A stretch of DNA of 64,000 nt from Nitrospiraceae bacterium (GTDB taxonomy: Bacteria; Nitrospirota; Nitrospiria; Nitrospirales; Nitrospiraceae). The stretch covers positions 186,001 to 250,000 of the forward strand of contig JAHBWI010000001.1 in NCBI GenBank assembly GCA_019637075.1, in the 5' to 3' direction. The notes below the pieces were generated by a model. The model had not been told where the DNA came from and did not search any database. It worked only from the letters and a program-made list of their open reading frames with translations. This document shows, one piece after another, positions 16,841 through 25,543 of the stretch (the stretch's first letter is position 1; the number at the start of each line of letters is the position of its first letter). Both the position numbers and the translations under genes were made by a program.

Positions 16841-17809
16841 ATGTCCCGTGTCCTGCACACAAGACCATATCTGCCTTCTGGAACTCATCCAGTCGAAACT
16901 GGACGGTATACACTCTCCACGCCTCCATTAGGTCTCTTCTGTGACCAACTCAAAATCTGGGTCGAGAATCGGGCTGTCGGCGCCATCGTGACAGCGCCGC
17001 CGAGATTCGGAAAATCCAAAGGGATACGATTCGCTATTCATGAATTGCACGCGGAACTTGGCGAGAAGTTTCCAGTGTTCTCATTTAGCTGTCAGCACCA
17101 TCAGCATCTGACCGAATCACGGTTTTTTGAAAATTTGCTGAGCGATTTTGGTCATGCCTTTAGTGACCGTGGATCCACCAACACAAGGCAAGCTCGACTA
17201 ACACAGTTTTTGATCCAGCAAGCCTGTGCAGGTCATCATCGACGCCTGGTGCTGATTGCGGACGAGGCACAGAAACTTCAGGAGCCTCACTACAATTGGT
17301 TGGTCGACATCTATAATAAGCTGGATCGTCAGGATATCGCGACGACCGTTGTGCTTGTTGGGCAACCAGAATTAATTCATCAACGAGATGCCTTTGAGAA
17401 GGCTAAAAAAATGCAGATCGTCGGCAGATTCATGGTGCATCTTCACGAATTCGCCGGTCTACGAAATCTGGAAGATTTCACTTACTGTCTGAAAGGCTAC
17501 GACGAACAGTCCGAGTATCCCGAGGCAAGTGGCTATTCATTCACACGATACTTTTTTCCCTCCGGATTTGACGCGGGATGGCGGTTGGCTAAGGAGGCCG
17601 AGATTCTCTGGGAGGCGTTTCAGCACGTGCGGGCAGAAGCTAAATTGCCTGGCACTAGGGAAATCCCAATGCAGTACTTTTCACGGACCGTGGAATACGT
17701 TCTGAAGAATTTTGGGTCCATGGATAGTGGCCCACCGACCATTTCACTGAATCAGTGGAAGTATGCCATCGAATGTTCCGGATACCGTGAAGCGGGGAGA
17801 TACATATGA
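16841..17809 (+). CDS. tnsC: TnsC-like AAA+ transposition regulator
   Basis: 322 aa AAA+ ATPase. Walker A is APPRFGKSKG at residues 52-61 and Walker B is LVLIADEAQ around residue 140. The arginine-rich middle and the absence of other domains fit TnsC/TniB. In Tn7-type transposition, ATP-bound TnsC rings connect the target selector (TniQ/TnsD) to the transposase and impose target immunity. The gene begins 21 nt after tnsB, with GAAAGGAG as ribosome-binding site, and its end overlaps tniQ by ATGA, so the four genes form one operon. Confidence 0.9.
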   Translation: MSRVLHTRPYLPSGTHPVETGRYTLSTPPLGLFCDQLKIWVENRAVGAIVTAPPRFGKSKGIRFAIHELHAELGEKFPVFSFSCQHHQHLTESRFFENLLSDFGHAFSDRGSTNTRQARLTQFLIQQACAGHHRRLVLIADEAQKLQEPHYNWLVDIYNKLDRQDIATTVVLVGQPELIHQRDAFEKAKKMQIVGRFMVHLHEFAGLRNLEDFTYCLKGYDEQSEYPEASGYSFTRYFFPSGFDAGWRLAKEAEILWEAFQHVRAEAKLPGTREIPMQYFSRTVEYVLKNFGSMDSGPPTISLNQWKYAIECSGYREAGRYI

Positions 17810-19191
17810 GCAACCTCGTCGACATACGCAGTCAAATGATGCCTCAGACACGATATACGTGGGATGCCAGCCAATGCGTTCCGTTCGAATCCTCGTGGTC
17901 AATGATTCAGAAGTTCATAGGATTAAACGCGTGTGGAGCTCGGGATATTCAACGCGAATTCGGTCTACCGGCGAAGAATCAGCATCCCCAAAACTGGTCT
18001 GATCGGGACCGGAATCTACACCACTGGGGCGCGCTCAACCCAGAACTCATACAACGCGCATTGAACCTTACCGACCTTCACATCAGGACGGCATGCACTG
18101 TTGACTATATTCGCCCGGATGAGGTGAAAGTGTTAGCGAGTCGATTCCTTCGCATCTGCCCGAAATGCGTCAAAAACGGTTTTCATACGCCTTTCCATCA
18201 ATTAATATTCATTCCCGATTGCCCTCTGCACCAGATACCGCTTTTGGAGGTCTGTGGTGACTGCGGAAAGCCGACGCCTCAGTACTCGTTGTCGAAACAG
18301 GCATGTTCTACCCCCTACGGGTGTGCTGAATGCGGAGCGGTCTGGTGGCAACAGGGTCGTGTCGGACAGCTGACAGCAACAGAGCAAGACGCGCGGTTTC
18401 TCATCATGTCTGAGGTCGGGGAGTGGCTCACGAAAAGAAAGGAAGGCCAGACAATCGAGGCGCAAATTTCGAAACTTGCTCGATTTATACCGGACACGTA
18501 TGAATTTCAGGCCTATGTTCGACGTCTTCCTGAGAGATGGGCGGATGTATTAGGAGTGAGCGTACCGCACCATCGGACTGAAGTGCGGCAGGCTGACTTG
18601 CATGTCACGGTTGAGTATATGACGCGTAGCGACGAGGGATCGAATTCTTCTGGCTTGTTAGACAACAAGAAGTATTTCGAGGTGTATCGCGCGATTCGAC
18701 GTGCCATCACAAAGCGGGTTCGCAAATCCCACAGCGAGTGCTTTGAAAAAATGGGACGCGGGATTTGGTTCCCGGTCACGACCAGAGAAGTGGCTATTCG
18801 ACAATTCTGCCCAGAAGCTTACGCGCTACTTCTTTGGAGAATGTTCTGGGAGAATATCGATGTTCCGCAGAAATTATTTTCGCGGCAACTTGTGCTCTTT
18901 CATCGTGAGATAGATTTTGTATCCGATCGACATCCTACGAATCTCTCCGATGAAGCTGCGCTGCGAATCTTCGGTTTGGAATGCTTAAGAACGTATCGAC
19001 GATGCCAGGAGATTGGGAACCTCATGTGCCAAAGAGAGCATATCGGTTTCCCACTGCAGAGCTTGAATAAGGATCGTGCTGGTGAATGGGTTGTGAAGAT
19101 TCCTCAAATTGGAAACAGACAGAAACTGCATTGGTGGTGGCCAAGACGATGGGAAAAGGCTCCTTCGATTCAAGGCCACAAAGCTGCTTAG
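17806..19191 (+). CDS. tniQ: TniQ/TnsD-family target-selection protein
   Basis: 461 aa. The N-terminal TniQ region (to about residue 130) is followed by zinc-finger cysteines: CPKC with CPLH, then CGDCG and CAECG. The C-terminal 250 residues are helix-rich with basic patches (RRAITKRVRKS). This is longer than the small TniQ of CRISPR-associated transposons and close to TnsD, which recognises a fixed chromosomal attachment site. Site-specific insertion is therefore likely. The attachment sequence would be near the 234-238/19516-19520 junction. The gene lies only 324 bp from the right end, with the operon reading outward. Confidence 0.85.
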   Translation: MSNLVDIRSQMMPQTRYTWDASQCVPFESSWSMIQKFIGLNACGARDIQREFGLPAKNQHPQNWSDRDRNLHHWGALNPELIQRALNLTDLHIRTACTVDYIRPDEVKVLASRFLRICPKCVKNGFHTPFHQLIFIPDCPLHQIPLLEVCGDCGKPTPQYSLSKQACSTPYGCAECGAVWWQQGRVGQLTATEQDARFLIMSEVGEWLTKRKEGQTIEAQISKLARFIPDTYEFQAYVRRLPERWADVLGVSVPHHRTEVRQADLHVTVEYMTRSDEGSNSSGLLDNKKYFEVYRAIRRAITKRVRKSHSECFEKMGRGIWFPVTTREVAIRQFCPEAYALLLWRMFWENIDVPQKLFSRQLVLFHREIDFVSDRHPTNLSDEAALRIFGLECLRTYRRCQEIGNLMCQREHIGFPLQSLNKDRAGEWVVKIPQIGNRQKLHWWWPRRWEKAPSIQGHKAA

Positions 19192-19486
19192 CAAGACATG
19201 CTAAAAGGAACTTCTCAGTGAAGCATATTTTGTAGGAGAGCGCATCGGGTTCTTCGACTAGCTGAAAACGGGGCGGCCGACCCACTTCAGCTGGTCTGAT
19301 TACTCCAAAGCTTTCTTTCCACCGTTTTCTCCAAATTCCTCCAATTGACTGCGATCGGCAGCCAAGTCTACAGTCTGCATTCACACTCAGAAGATTTGAG
19401 AACAGTGGCTACTTAAGACCTTGCTCTAAGGTGTCGTGGAATGCGCAATTTTGTACGAGCGAAGGACTGACATGATTTTACTTCCG
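19192..19486. other. Right-end noncoding region of the transposon
   Basis: About 295 bases between tniQ and the right terminal repeat. No gene is called. On the minus strand the frame at 19200-19384 has a protein-like composition (IGGIWRKRWKESFGVI), which might be a remnant, but it has no start and overlaps tniQ. The segment 19468-19486 weakly resembles a left-end motif at 368-387 and may be a second transposase-binding site. Confidence 0.4.
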
Positions 19487-19515
19487 AAGTGTAATAAGAT
19501 TTACTTGTTCGGACA
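19487..19515 (-). repeat. Tn7-like right terminal inverted repeat
   Basis: Read inward on the minus strand it starts TGTCCGAACAAGTAAATCTT and continues with ATTACACTT. It matches the left end at 21 of 29 positions. It is followed by the second copy of the GAAAC duplication. Confidence 0.82.
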
Positions 19516-19520
19516 GAAAC
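19516..19520. repeat. Target-site duplication, right copy (GAAAC)
   Basis: Exact copy of 234-238, immediately outside the right terminal repeat. It marks the return to chromosomal sequence. Confidence 0.85.
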
Positions 19521-19585
19521 CGTGGTGCCGGAAGTTAAGACTTCAGCATAAGTTTACATAATATATCTTATCAGACATTTCTGAG

Positions 19586-20230
19586 ATGCTGTCCTTTGAG
19601 CTGTTAGCGCGGATCCGAAAAGAACTCTCGCTTACCGGCAGCGCCTTGTATGAGAGCATCCTGGCAATTGCCGAGCGCGTCAACCGTAAGGTCCACGTGC
19701 TGCGACTCCACGGACAAGCCACGTCGCTCCTGACACAGATCCGCACGATTCATCGCCAGGTCGGTCAACGGGTCGCGACTCGAGTCGCGGATCCCGCCAG
19801 ACCGCATGCCGACCTGACCGCGGATCCCGCGCTGCCCCCTTTGGACGACCTGCTGCGCAATGCCTCGGATCGCATCAAGGCCCACCGGCTGACGCTGCAA
19901 CAGGTCGAGACACACATTCGGGAGCTCAAGGAGGAGCTCGTCCATGACGAGTTGCTCAAGATCCAACGGGACTTGGGCGTTCACGGCGCCGCCATTGAGC
20001 GCCTGGTCGTTGCCCAAGGCGCACCGGTGATCGGTCACCCCATCGGCGAATTCGACCTTCCAGCCACGATGCGCCTGGCAGCGGTTTTCCGTGGGCCCTT
20101 CCTCTTACCCCTCAGCGATTCCGTCGCGCTGCGGGCCGAAGACATTGTCGTCCTCATCGGACTGCGCGAAGATCTCGCGCGCTGGGCCCCGCACTTTCAG
20201 GGCCCGGTCGTCTCCTCAAGAACTGCGTAG
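19586..20230 (+). CDS. Hypothetical protein with C-terminal RCK_C/TrkA-C-like domain
   Basis: 214 aa. The N-terminal two thirds are helical, probably partly coiled coil (LQQVETHIRELKEELVHDEL). The C-terminal 70 residues resemble the TrkA-C/RCK_C ligand-binding domain: IGEFDLPATMRLAAVFRG followed by LRAEDIVVLIG. Such domains regulate ion transporters by binding small ligands, but no transporter gene is adjacent. It is the first chromosomal gene right of the transposon, and its start lies only 65 nt from the target duplication, so the insertion may have separated it from its original promoter. No clear ribosome-binding site precedes the ATG. Confidence 0.65.
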   Translation: MLSFELLARIRKELSLTGSALYESILAIAERVNRKVHVLRLHGQATSLLTQIRTIHRQVGQRVATRVADPARPHADLTADPALPPLDDLLRNASDRIKAHRLTLQQVETHIRELKEELVHDELLKIQRDLGVHGAAIERLVVAQGAPVIGHPIGEFDLPATMRLAAVFRGPFLLPLSDSVALRAEDIVVLIGLREDLARWAPHFQGPVVSSRTA

Positions 20231-20304
20231 CCGGTTCTTTCCCGCTCAATCGCCGATCTGGTATTCTGTAACCTTCAGGCCGGACACGTCATAGGAGTCA
20301 TCTC

Positions 20305-21723
20305 ATGCATAGCCGTACGTCTTTTTCGCACCGTACCCGCCGAGTCCTGCCCCTTCTGGTGCTGGGCTCGCTGCTTGCGGCTTGGTCTGGTCAGACCATC
20401 GCGGCCCCGTCGGATCACCGGCCGGGCCCTCCGAAGGATTCGCCGGGGCTTCGGCTCCTCGAGGATATCCAAACCGTCATCACGGATTTGGCGGAGGACA
20501 CGAAGCCCTCCGTCGTCAGCATCTTTCCGATTCAGGCGCTCGGCCGGTCGCGCGACGGTTCCGGCGATCGCACCCCGAGCACGACCGGATCAGGCTCCGG
20601 CGTGATCGTCGACCCGGAAGGCCATATCATCACCAACAACCATGTCGTGGGCGACGCCAACGAGGTTGAGGTCCGGTTGTCGGACAAATCCAAACTGTTC
20701 GCTCAGGTCATCGGCAAGGATCCCGACACGGACTTGGCGGTACTCAAGGTCACCAGCGACCACCCGCTCCCCTCCGCCCATTTCGGTGATTCGGGCACCG
20801 TGAAGGTGGGTCAATGGGTACTCGCGGTCGGCAATCCCTTCGGCTTGGACCGCACCGTGACGCTGGGAGTCGTAAGCGGCGTGGGCCGCGAGAACATCAA
20901 TCTCTCCCGTTACGAAAACTTCATTCAGACGGACGCCTCGATCAACCCCGGCAACTCCGGCGGTCCGCTCTTCAACCTGCGCGGCGAGATCATCGGCATC
21001 AACACCGCGATCATCAACTTCGCGCAAGGCATCGGCTTCGCGATCCCCTCGAACATGGCCAAACAGGTGATGCAGCAGTTGATCGCCAAGGGCCGCGTCG
21101 TGCGCGCCTGGCTGGGCGTAGGGCTTCAACCGTTGACACCCGATCTGGCAAAGAAATTCGGGGTCGACGAAAACGAGGGCGTGCTGGTCAACGAGGTATT
21201 CGAGCGCGATCCGGCCGCGATCGCCGGCATCAAGCCGGGAGATGTCATCACGAAGGTCGACGGCGCCTTGGTGGATACGCCGAACAAATTGTCCCGGTTG
21301 GTGGCCACCCTTCCGCCCGGGGCCACGACGCAGGTTGAAGTCGTCCGCGACGGACGACGGATGACCCTCCCGGTGTCTTTGAGCGAGCGTCGCGATACCG
21401 CCACCGTAGCCTCGATTCCGCAGGCCCGATCGGAAGTGAAACTTGGGATCGACGTGCAGGATCTCACCGCAAGCTTGGCTGAAAAATTCCACTTGCGCGA
21501 GACGAAGGGCGTGTTGATCGCCAAGGTCGAAGGCGGCAGCTTGGCTCAAGCGGAAGGTCTTCGTGAAGGCGACCTGATCAAGGAAGTGAATCGAGTGGAC
21601 ATCGGCACCGTGGGAGAATTTACGGTGGCCGTCTCGAAAGTCCGGCGCGGAGAAACCGTGTTGCTCCGCGTCATGCGGGAGATGCGGGCGTTCTACGTGG
21701 TGCTCAAACCGTCGGACCACTAA
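20305..21723 (+). CDS. htrA: Periplasmic Do/HtrA serine protease with two PDZ domains
   Basis: 472 aa. A Sec signal peptide with a Leu/Ala-rich core lies at about residues 12-34. The trypsin-like domain has His113 (NNHVV), Asp143 (DTDLAVLK) and Ser218 (INPGNSGGPL). Two PDZ domains follow (about 270-365 and 385-472). This is the standard DegP/DegQ layout: a periplasmic protease and chaperone for misfolded envelope proteins. It is a single gene with a perfect hairpin 38 nt after the stop. All catalytic residues are present. Confidence 0.93.
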   Translation: MHSRTSFSHRTRRVLPLLVLGSLLAAWSGQTIAAPSDHRPGPPKDSPGLRLLEDIQTVITDLAEDTKPSVVSIFPIQALGRSRDGSGDRTPSTTGSGSGVIVDPEGHIITNNHVVGDANEVEVRLSDKSKLFAQVIGKDPDTDLAVLKVTSDHPLPSAHFGDSGTVKVGQWVLAVGNPFGLDRTVTLGVVSGVGRENINLSRYENFIQTDASINPGNSGGPLFNLRGEIIGINTAIINFAQGIGFAIPSNMAKQVMQQLIAKGRVVRAWLGVGLQPLTPDLAKKFGVDENEGVLVNEVFERDPAAIAGIKPGDVITKVDGALVDTPNKLSRLVATLPPGATTQVEVVRDGRRMTLPVSLSERRDTATVASIPQARSEVKLGIDVQDLTASLAEKFHLRETKGVLIAKVEGGSLAQAEGLREGDLIKEVNRVDIGTVGEFTVAVSKVRRGETVLLRVMREMRAFYVVLKPSDH

Positions 21724-21760
21724 CGACAGCAACCGGTCGAACGGACCTCTATTCGAATAG

Positions 21761-21788
21761 AACGACGTGAGCTTCGGCTCACGTCGTT
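21761..21788. terminator. Bidirectional hairpin between htrA and the EF-G paralogue
   Basis: Perfect 12-bp stem AACGACGTGAGC / GCTCACGTCGTT around a TTCG loop. It lies between two convergent genes. There is no T-run, so termination efficiency is uncertain; the very stable stem with a tetraloop is typical of GC-rich terminators. Confidence 0.7.
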
Positions 21789-21927
21789 CATGCAACGAAG
21801 GTTGAATGACGCGGGAAAGCCGCCCGTCACCAGCCGGCAGTTCCCAAATCTCTACTCCCTGTTCCTCTCCTCCGGGTTTGCCCGATTTCCTTTGCGTTGC
21901 GGTTCGCCCGTGACCTTCCCCGTTCGA

Positions 21928-24033
21928 TCAGTGCGCCCCCACTGCCTGCCGCCCTGCCCTGTGTTCTTCGACGATGCGTACCGCCAATTCCCTCGGTACC
22001 TCGTCATAGTGGGCATATTCCATCACATAACTCCCCCGCCCGCCCGTAATCGAGTTGAGCGAGGGTGCATACTTCAACATGTCGGCCAGCGGAACCGTCG
22101 CGGTCACGGTTTCGGTGTGTTCGTTGGCCATCACGGTGACGATGCGCCCACGGCGGGCATTGAGATCCCCGATCACGGCCCCGATACAATCCGCCGGCGC
22201 GTCGACTTCAACGGTCATGACCGGCTCGAGCAGAATCGGGTGCGCGGTCTCCATCGCCTTCTTGAATCCCATCGACCCCGCAATCTTGAACGACATTTCC
22301 GATGAATCCACCACATGGTAGCTGCCGTCGTAGACGCTCACCCGCACATCGACCACCGGGAACCCCGCGAGCACACCCTCGTGCATGGCCTCGACCACGC
22401 CCTTCTCGACGGCTGGAATGAAGTTGCGGGGAATCGCCCCGCCCACGACCTTGTTCTCGAACTCGAACCCTTTTCCACGTGGGAGCGGTGCCAGTTCCAA
22501 CCAACAGTCGCCGTATTGCCCGTGCCCACCCGTCTGCTTTTTATATCTGCCCTGCGCCTGCGAGGTGCTGCGGATCGTTTCCCGATAGGGAATTTTCGGC
22601 ATGTGGAGCGTCACGTCGGCTCCGTACTTTCGATGTAGTTTTTCCAACGCGACGTCGATGTGCAATTGCCCCATCCCGCTGAACACCATTTCCTTGGTCT
22701 CCGTGTTGCGCACGAATTCGAGGCTGGGATCCTCCTCGATCAGCTTATGCAGCCCGAGGCTGACCTTCTCGATATCCGCCTTGGACTTGGGTTCGATCGC
22801 AAAAGACACCACCGGCCGCGGCGCAGGAAGCACCGGATACCGGATCGGCGCCTGCTCATCACAGAGCGTGTCACCGGTCAGACTGTCTTTCAGCTTTCCG
22901 ATCGCAATGATGTCGCCGGCTGCGGCCCGCGGCACGGCCTGGTACTTTTTGCCGAAGATTGAAAAGAGATGCCCGCCTTTTTCTTTGGTCTGGCGGGAGG
23001 CATTGTAGAGGGGCTTATCAGCCTCGAGCGTGCCGGAGCAGACCCGTACATAGGACAACCGGCCCAGAAACGGATCGATGATGGTCTTGAAGATGAAACC
23101 CGAAAAGGGATCAGTCGACGTGGGCTGGCGCAGCACGGGCGCTGCGTCATCGGAGATGCCCCGCCCCTGTAACGGCGAGAGCGCGGCCCGCTCGACAGGG
23201 GAAGGCAACAACGCCACCAGATAGGCCAGCAGCGAATGGAGGCCGATCATCTTGGTTGCCGCCCCGCCGAGCACCGGTACGAGCGTCCCCCGATGCACGG
23301 CCGCCTTGAGCCCCGTCAACAGATCTTCCTCTGACAGAGCGTTTTGCGCCAAATACCGGTCCAGCAACGTTTCATCGGTCTCGGCTACTTCCTCCATCAG
23401 TCGCCGACGGCCTTGGTCGACGGCCGCTTCACTGTCCGCAGGAATGGCGCCTTCGAGCGCCTGCGGCCGGTCCGGCTTCGGCGTGACCGAGACCAGACGC
23501 AGAAGATCGACGACGCCGCTGACGAGCGCTCCGGCACCGACCGGAACGGTCAGCGGCACGGCGGTCACCCCGAGTTCCTTCCCGATCGCCTCCACGGTTC
23601 GCGCAAAGGCGGTCCCATCTTTGTCGAGCCCGTTGACGAAAATCAGACAAGGCAACCCGGCTTCACGGATCGCCGCCCAGAGCCGCTGGACATCGCCGCG
23701 CACCCCCATGCCCGCGTTGACGAGCAGAATCACGCCGTCGGCCGCGCGGAGCGCGCCTCGGGTTTCGGCCACGAAGCTGGAGGCCCCAGGCGCATCGAGC
23801 AGATTCAGTGTGTGGGATTGGAACGGGCAGTGCAGGACACCGGTGTTGAAGGAGGTCCGGTGACGGATCTCTTCCGGCTCGAAATCGGAAACCGTGGTGC
23901 CGTTCGGGACGGAGCCTGGAATCGGCACATGACCCATGCAGTAGGCGAGCGCTTCGACCAACGAGGTTTTCCCTGCTCCCGCATTCGACACCACAGCGAC
24001 GTTCCTGATGGATTCGACGGGGGGAAAATGCAT
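21928..24033 (-). CDS. EF-G-like translational GTPase (EF-G paralogue)
   Basis: 701 aa, collinear with elongation factor G: GTPase domain, domain II, and domains III-V. The G motifs deviate from canonical EF-G: the P-loop reads SNAGAGKTSL instead of HIDAGKTT, the G3 motif DAPG replaces DTPG, and G4 reads NGLDKDG. These features place it in the EF-G-II-like group of paralogues rather than the housekeeping fusA product, which is normally in the str ribosomal operon. Its role is uncertain; relatives act in ribosome recycling or are poorly characterised. A strong site (AAGGAGG) precedes the ATG. It is convergent with htrA and codirectional with radC. Confidence 0.88.
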   Translation of the reverse strand: MHFPPVESIRNVAVVSNAGAGKTSLVEALAYCMGHVPIPGSVPNGTTVSDFEPEEIRHRTSFNTGVLHCPFQSHTLNLLDAPGASSFVAETRGALRAADGVILLVNAGMGVRGDVQRLWAAIREAGLPCLIFVNGLDKDGTAFARTVEAIGKELGVTAVPLTVPVGAGALVSGVVDLLRLVSVTPKPDRPQALEGAIPADSEAAVDQGRRRLMEEVAETDETLLDRYLAQNALSEEDLLTGLKAAVHRGTLVPVLGGAATKMIGLHSLLAYLVALLPSPVERAALSPLQGRGISDDAAPVLRQPTSTDPFSGFIFKTIIDPFLGRLSYVRVCSGTLEADKPLYNASRQTKEKGGHLFSIFGKKYQAVPRAAAGDIIAIGKLKDSLTGDTLCDEQAPIRYPVLPAPRPVVSFAIEPKSKADIEKVSLGLHKLIEEDPSLEFVRNTETKEMVFSGMGQLHIDVALEKLHRKYGADVTLHMPKIPYRETIRSTSQAQGRYKKQTGGHGQYGDCWLELAPLPRGKGFEFENKVVGGAIPRNFIPAVEKGVVEAMHEGVLAGFPVVDVRVSVYDGSYHVVDSSEMSFKIAGSMGFKKAMETAHPILLEPVMTVEVDAPADCIGAVIGDLNARRGRIVTVMANEHTETVTATVPLADMLKYAPSLNSITGGRGSYVMEYAHYDEVPRELAVRIVEEHRAGRQAVGAH

Positions 24034-24150
24034 GGCGACCTCCTTCGGTTCGGCGGCGGATCCGAAGACCCGCAGGTCAGAGTGAATATCGAGCTACATA
24101 CGATCCTTCGATCCTTTCACTTTGAGCGAGAGATTCCCCAGAAACAGGCT

Positions 24151-24867
24151 TCATCGCCGCGACGGCTCCGGTTGCAACCAACCCTGATCGGCAAAACTTA
24201 CATACCGGCCGTCACCGACGATCACGTGATCCAGTACCTGAATACCCAACAACTGCCCCGCCGAAACCAGACGCGCGGTCAGGACGCGATCTTCCTGACT
24301 CGGTGTCGGATCGCCGCTCGGGTGATTGTGCAGAAAAATGACCGCGGCGGCGGAGGCCCGTACGGCGGGGAGAAACACTTCCCGCGGATGCACGATGCTG
24401 AGCGTGAGACTTCCTTCCGAGACCGTGAGGTCTCGAATGATACAGTGTTTCGCGTCCAGCAGAACCGCCGCGAAGACTTCATGCCGCAGATCGCGCAGGC
24501 GTGCATGGTAATGCTTGAAGAGATCCGCACTGGAATGGACCCTTGTGCCGGTCGACAACGGCGCAGCCGCCGCCCGTTTTCCAACTTCTACAGCCGCTTT
24601 CAGCTGTGCCGCCTTGGCCGGACCAATTCCCGAAACCTGACACAGTTCCTCGGTGCTCGCCTGGATCAACCCTTGGATTCCGCCGAGTTGGCCCAATAAG
24701 TCCATGCCGACCTGCACCGCCGACGCATCCTCGCGCCCGACGCGCAACAGAATCCCCAGTAATTGTGCGTCCGAGAGGTGATCAGCCCCTTGCCGGAGCA
24801 GTCGTTCGCGGGGACGCTCCTCTGCCGGCCAGGTCCCGATCCCGCCGCTGTTCTTTCGACGCCCCAT
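24151..24867 (-). CDS. radC: RadC-family JAB/MPN protein
   Basis: 238 aa from the ATG at 24867; a GTG two codons upstream is possible. The N-terminal UPF0758 region includes a helix-hairpin-helix (VSGIGPAKAAQLKAAVEVG). The C-terminal JAMM motif is HNHPSGDPTPSQED, with zinc ligands intact. RadC proteins are widespread; their exact role is unsettled despite the historical DNA-repair name. It lies 117 nt upstream of the EF-G paralogue in the same direction. Confidence 0.9.
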   Translation of the reverse strand: MGRRKNSGGIGTWPAEERPRERLLRQGADHLSDAQLLGILLRVGREDASAVQVGMDLLGQLGGIQGLIQASTEELCQVSGIGPAKAAQLKAAVEVGKRAAAAPLSTGTRVHSSADLFKHYHARLRDLRHEVFAAVLLDAKHCIIRDLTVSEGSLTLSIVHPREVFLPAVRASAAAVIFLHNHPSGDPTPSQEDRVLTARLVSAGQLLGIQVLDHVIVGDGRYVSFADQGWLQPEPSRR

Positions 24868-25051
24868 AGGCACTTTCTACGACAAAAAACTGTCAGGTTG
24901 CACAGTTTTGTACCAGGACTTTGACGCTTGACAGGCTGAAATTGACGCATCTCGACCACGCAAATAATTGATATTGTTCACTTCTACATTTTGGTGCAGG
25001 TCTTGCTTGAGTACGCATACAGCTGTAAACGTCGCCACCCAGGAGGGGAAA

Positions 25052-25225
25052 ATGGAATGTCCGAAGTGCAAAGGCCTGATGATGTTGGAACGGTTCTCTG
25101 ATTTCTTTCTCATTTTTTACGCCTGGAAGTGCATCAATTGCGGCGCGATCATCGATCGCACGATTTCGTCGAATCGCCGCAAGAGCCTGGCCGCGCGGGA
25201 ACCGCAGCCGGTGGCGACTCGCTAA
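25052..25225 (+). CDS. Small zinc-ribbon protein
   Basis: 57 aa from the ATG that follows a perfect AGGAGG site. Two cysteine pairs, CPKC near the N-terminus and CINC about 27 residues later, form a zinc ribbon around the segment ERFSDFFLIFYAWK. An upstream in-frame start would add 28 residues without family support. The function is unknown. Confidence 0.75.
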   Translation: MECPKCKGLMMLERFSDFFLIFYAWKCINCGAIIDRTISSNRRKSLAAREPQPVATR

Positions 25226-25382
25226 GCCGGACGAATCGCCCGTTCCGTTCTGAATTGGCTCGGTGCGCAGGCCGAAACCATCGGCCCCTCTCCAACGCCA
25301 CGAACTGACCGAAGATTCGGCCCGATTATAGCGAGCCCCTCCACAAGCGTCAAAACGACGAAACCTCGACGGCGTTACAGCG

Positions 25383-25406
25383 ACTCCCCGCCCTAGGGCG
25401 GGGAGT
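25383..25406. terminator. Perfect palindrome in the 25226-25543 intergenic region
   Basis: The 24-nt sequence ACTCCCCGCCCTAGGGCGGG continues to GAGT and is an exact palindrome. It can form a strong hairpin with no unpaired loop beyond the central CTAG. It lies between the zinc-ribbon gene and rsmD, in a 318-nt stretch with no other feature I recognise. It may be a terminator or a dispersed palindromic repeat. Confidence 0.5.
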
Positions 25407-25543
25407 GAATGTCTCTCCCACTGCCGACGTCGTCCTGCTCCCCTCGCCGCCCGGCGAGACCGCTCCTTGACCCCTTCAAAAACGCTGTGTTACAGTCCCG
25501 TACTCCTTCGCCATGAAGTCATGGCACTCACCTTCGAACGGTC

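Larger units (their letters stand above)
239..19515. mobile_element. Tn7-like transposon carrying a defence cargo (19,277 bp)
   Basis: The boundaries come from the sequence itself. Both ends begin TGTCCGA reading inward, 21 of the first 29 positions match, the block TTACAC falls at the same offset (positions 22-27) in both, and an exact GAAAC duplication flanks the element. TGT...ACA termini and 5-bp duplications are Tn7-family hallmarks. The element encodes TnsA, TnsB, TnsC and a long TniQ. No TnsE and no Cascade or Cas12k genes lie inside, so targeting probably depends on TniQ. Cargo: a type III R-M pair, XRE/ImmA/HTH regulators, an MBL + E2-E1-JAB + patatin module, a second ImmA/IrrE and a sigma-like pair. 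The cargo is visibly less GC-rich than the flanks, as expected for transferred DNA. All four transposition genes look full length, so the element may be functional. Confidence 0.88.

Noticed and set aside
19022-19384. Minus-strand frame overlapping the 3' end of tniQ
   Set aside because: Protein-like composition in part, but no proper start and it overlaps tniQ; at most a remnant.
19521-19585. An alternative transposon end reading TGTCTGATAAG inward from about 19579
   Set aside because: No matching left end and no target duplication; the TGTCCGA end at 19515 has both.
20590-21795. 401-codon minus-strand open frame opposite htrA
   Set aside because: Antisense shadow of a clearly identified protease.
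23344-24699. 451-codon plus-strand frame opposite the EF-G paralogue and radC
   Set aside because: Shadow that spans two real genes.
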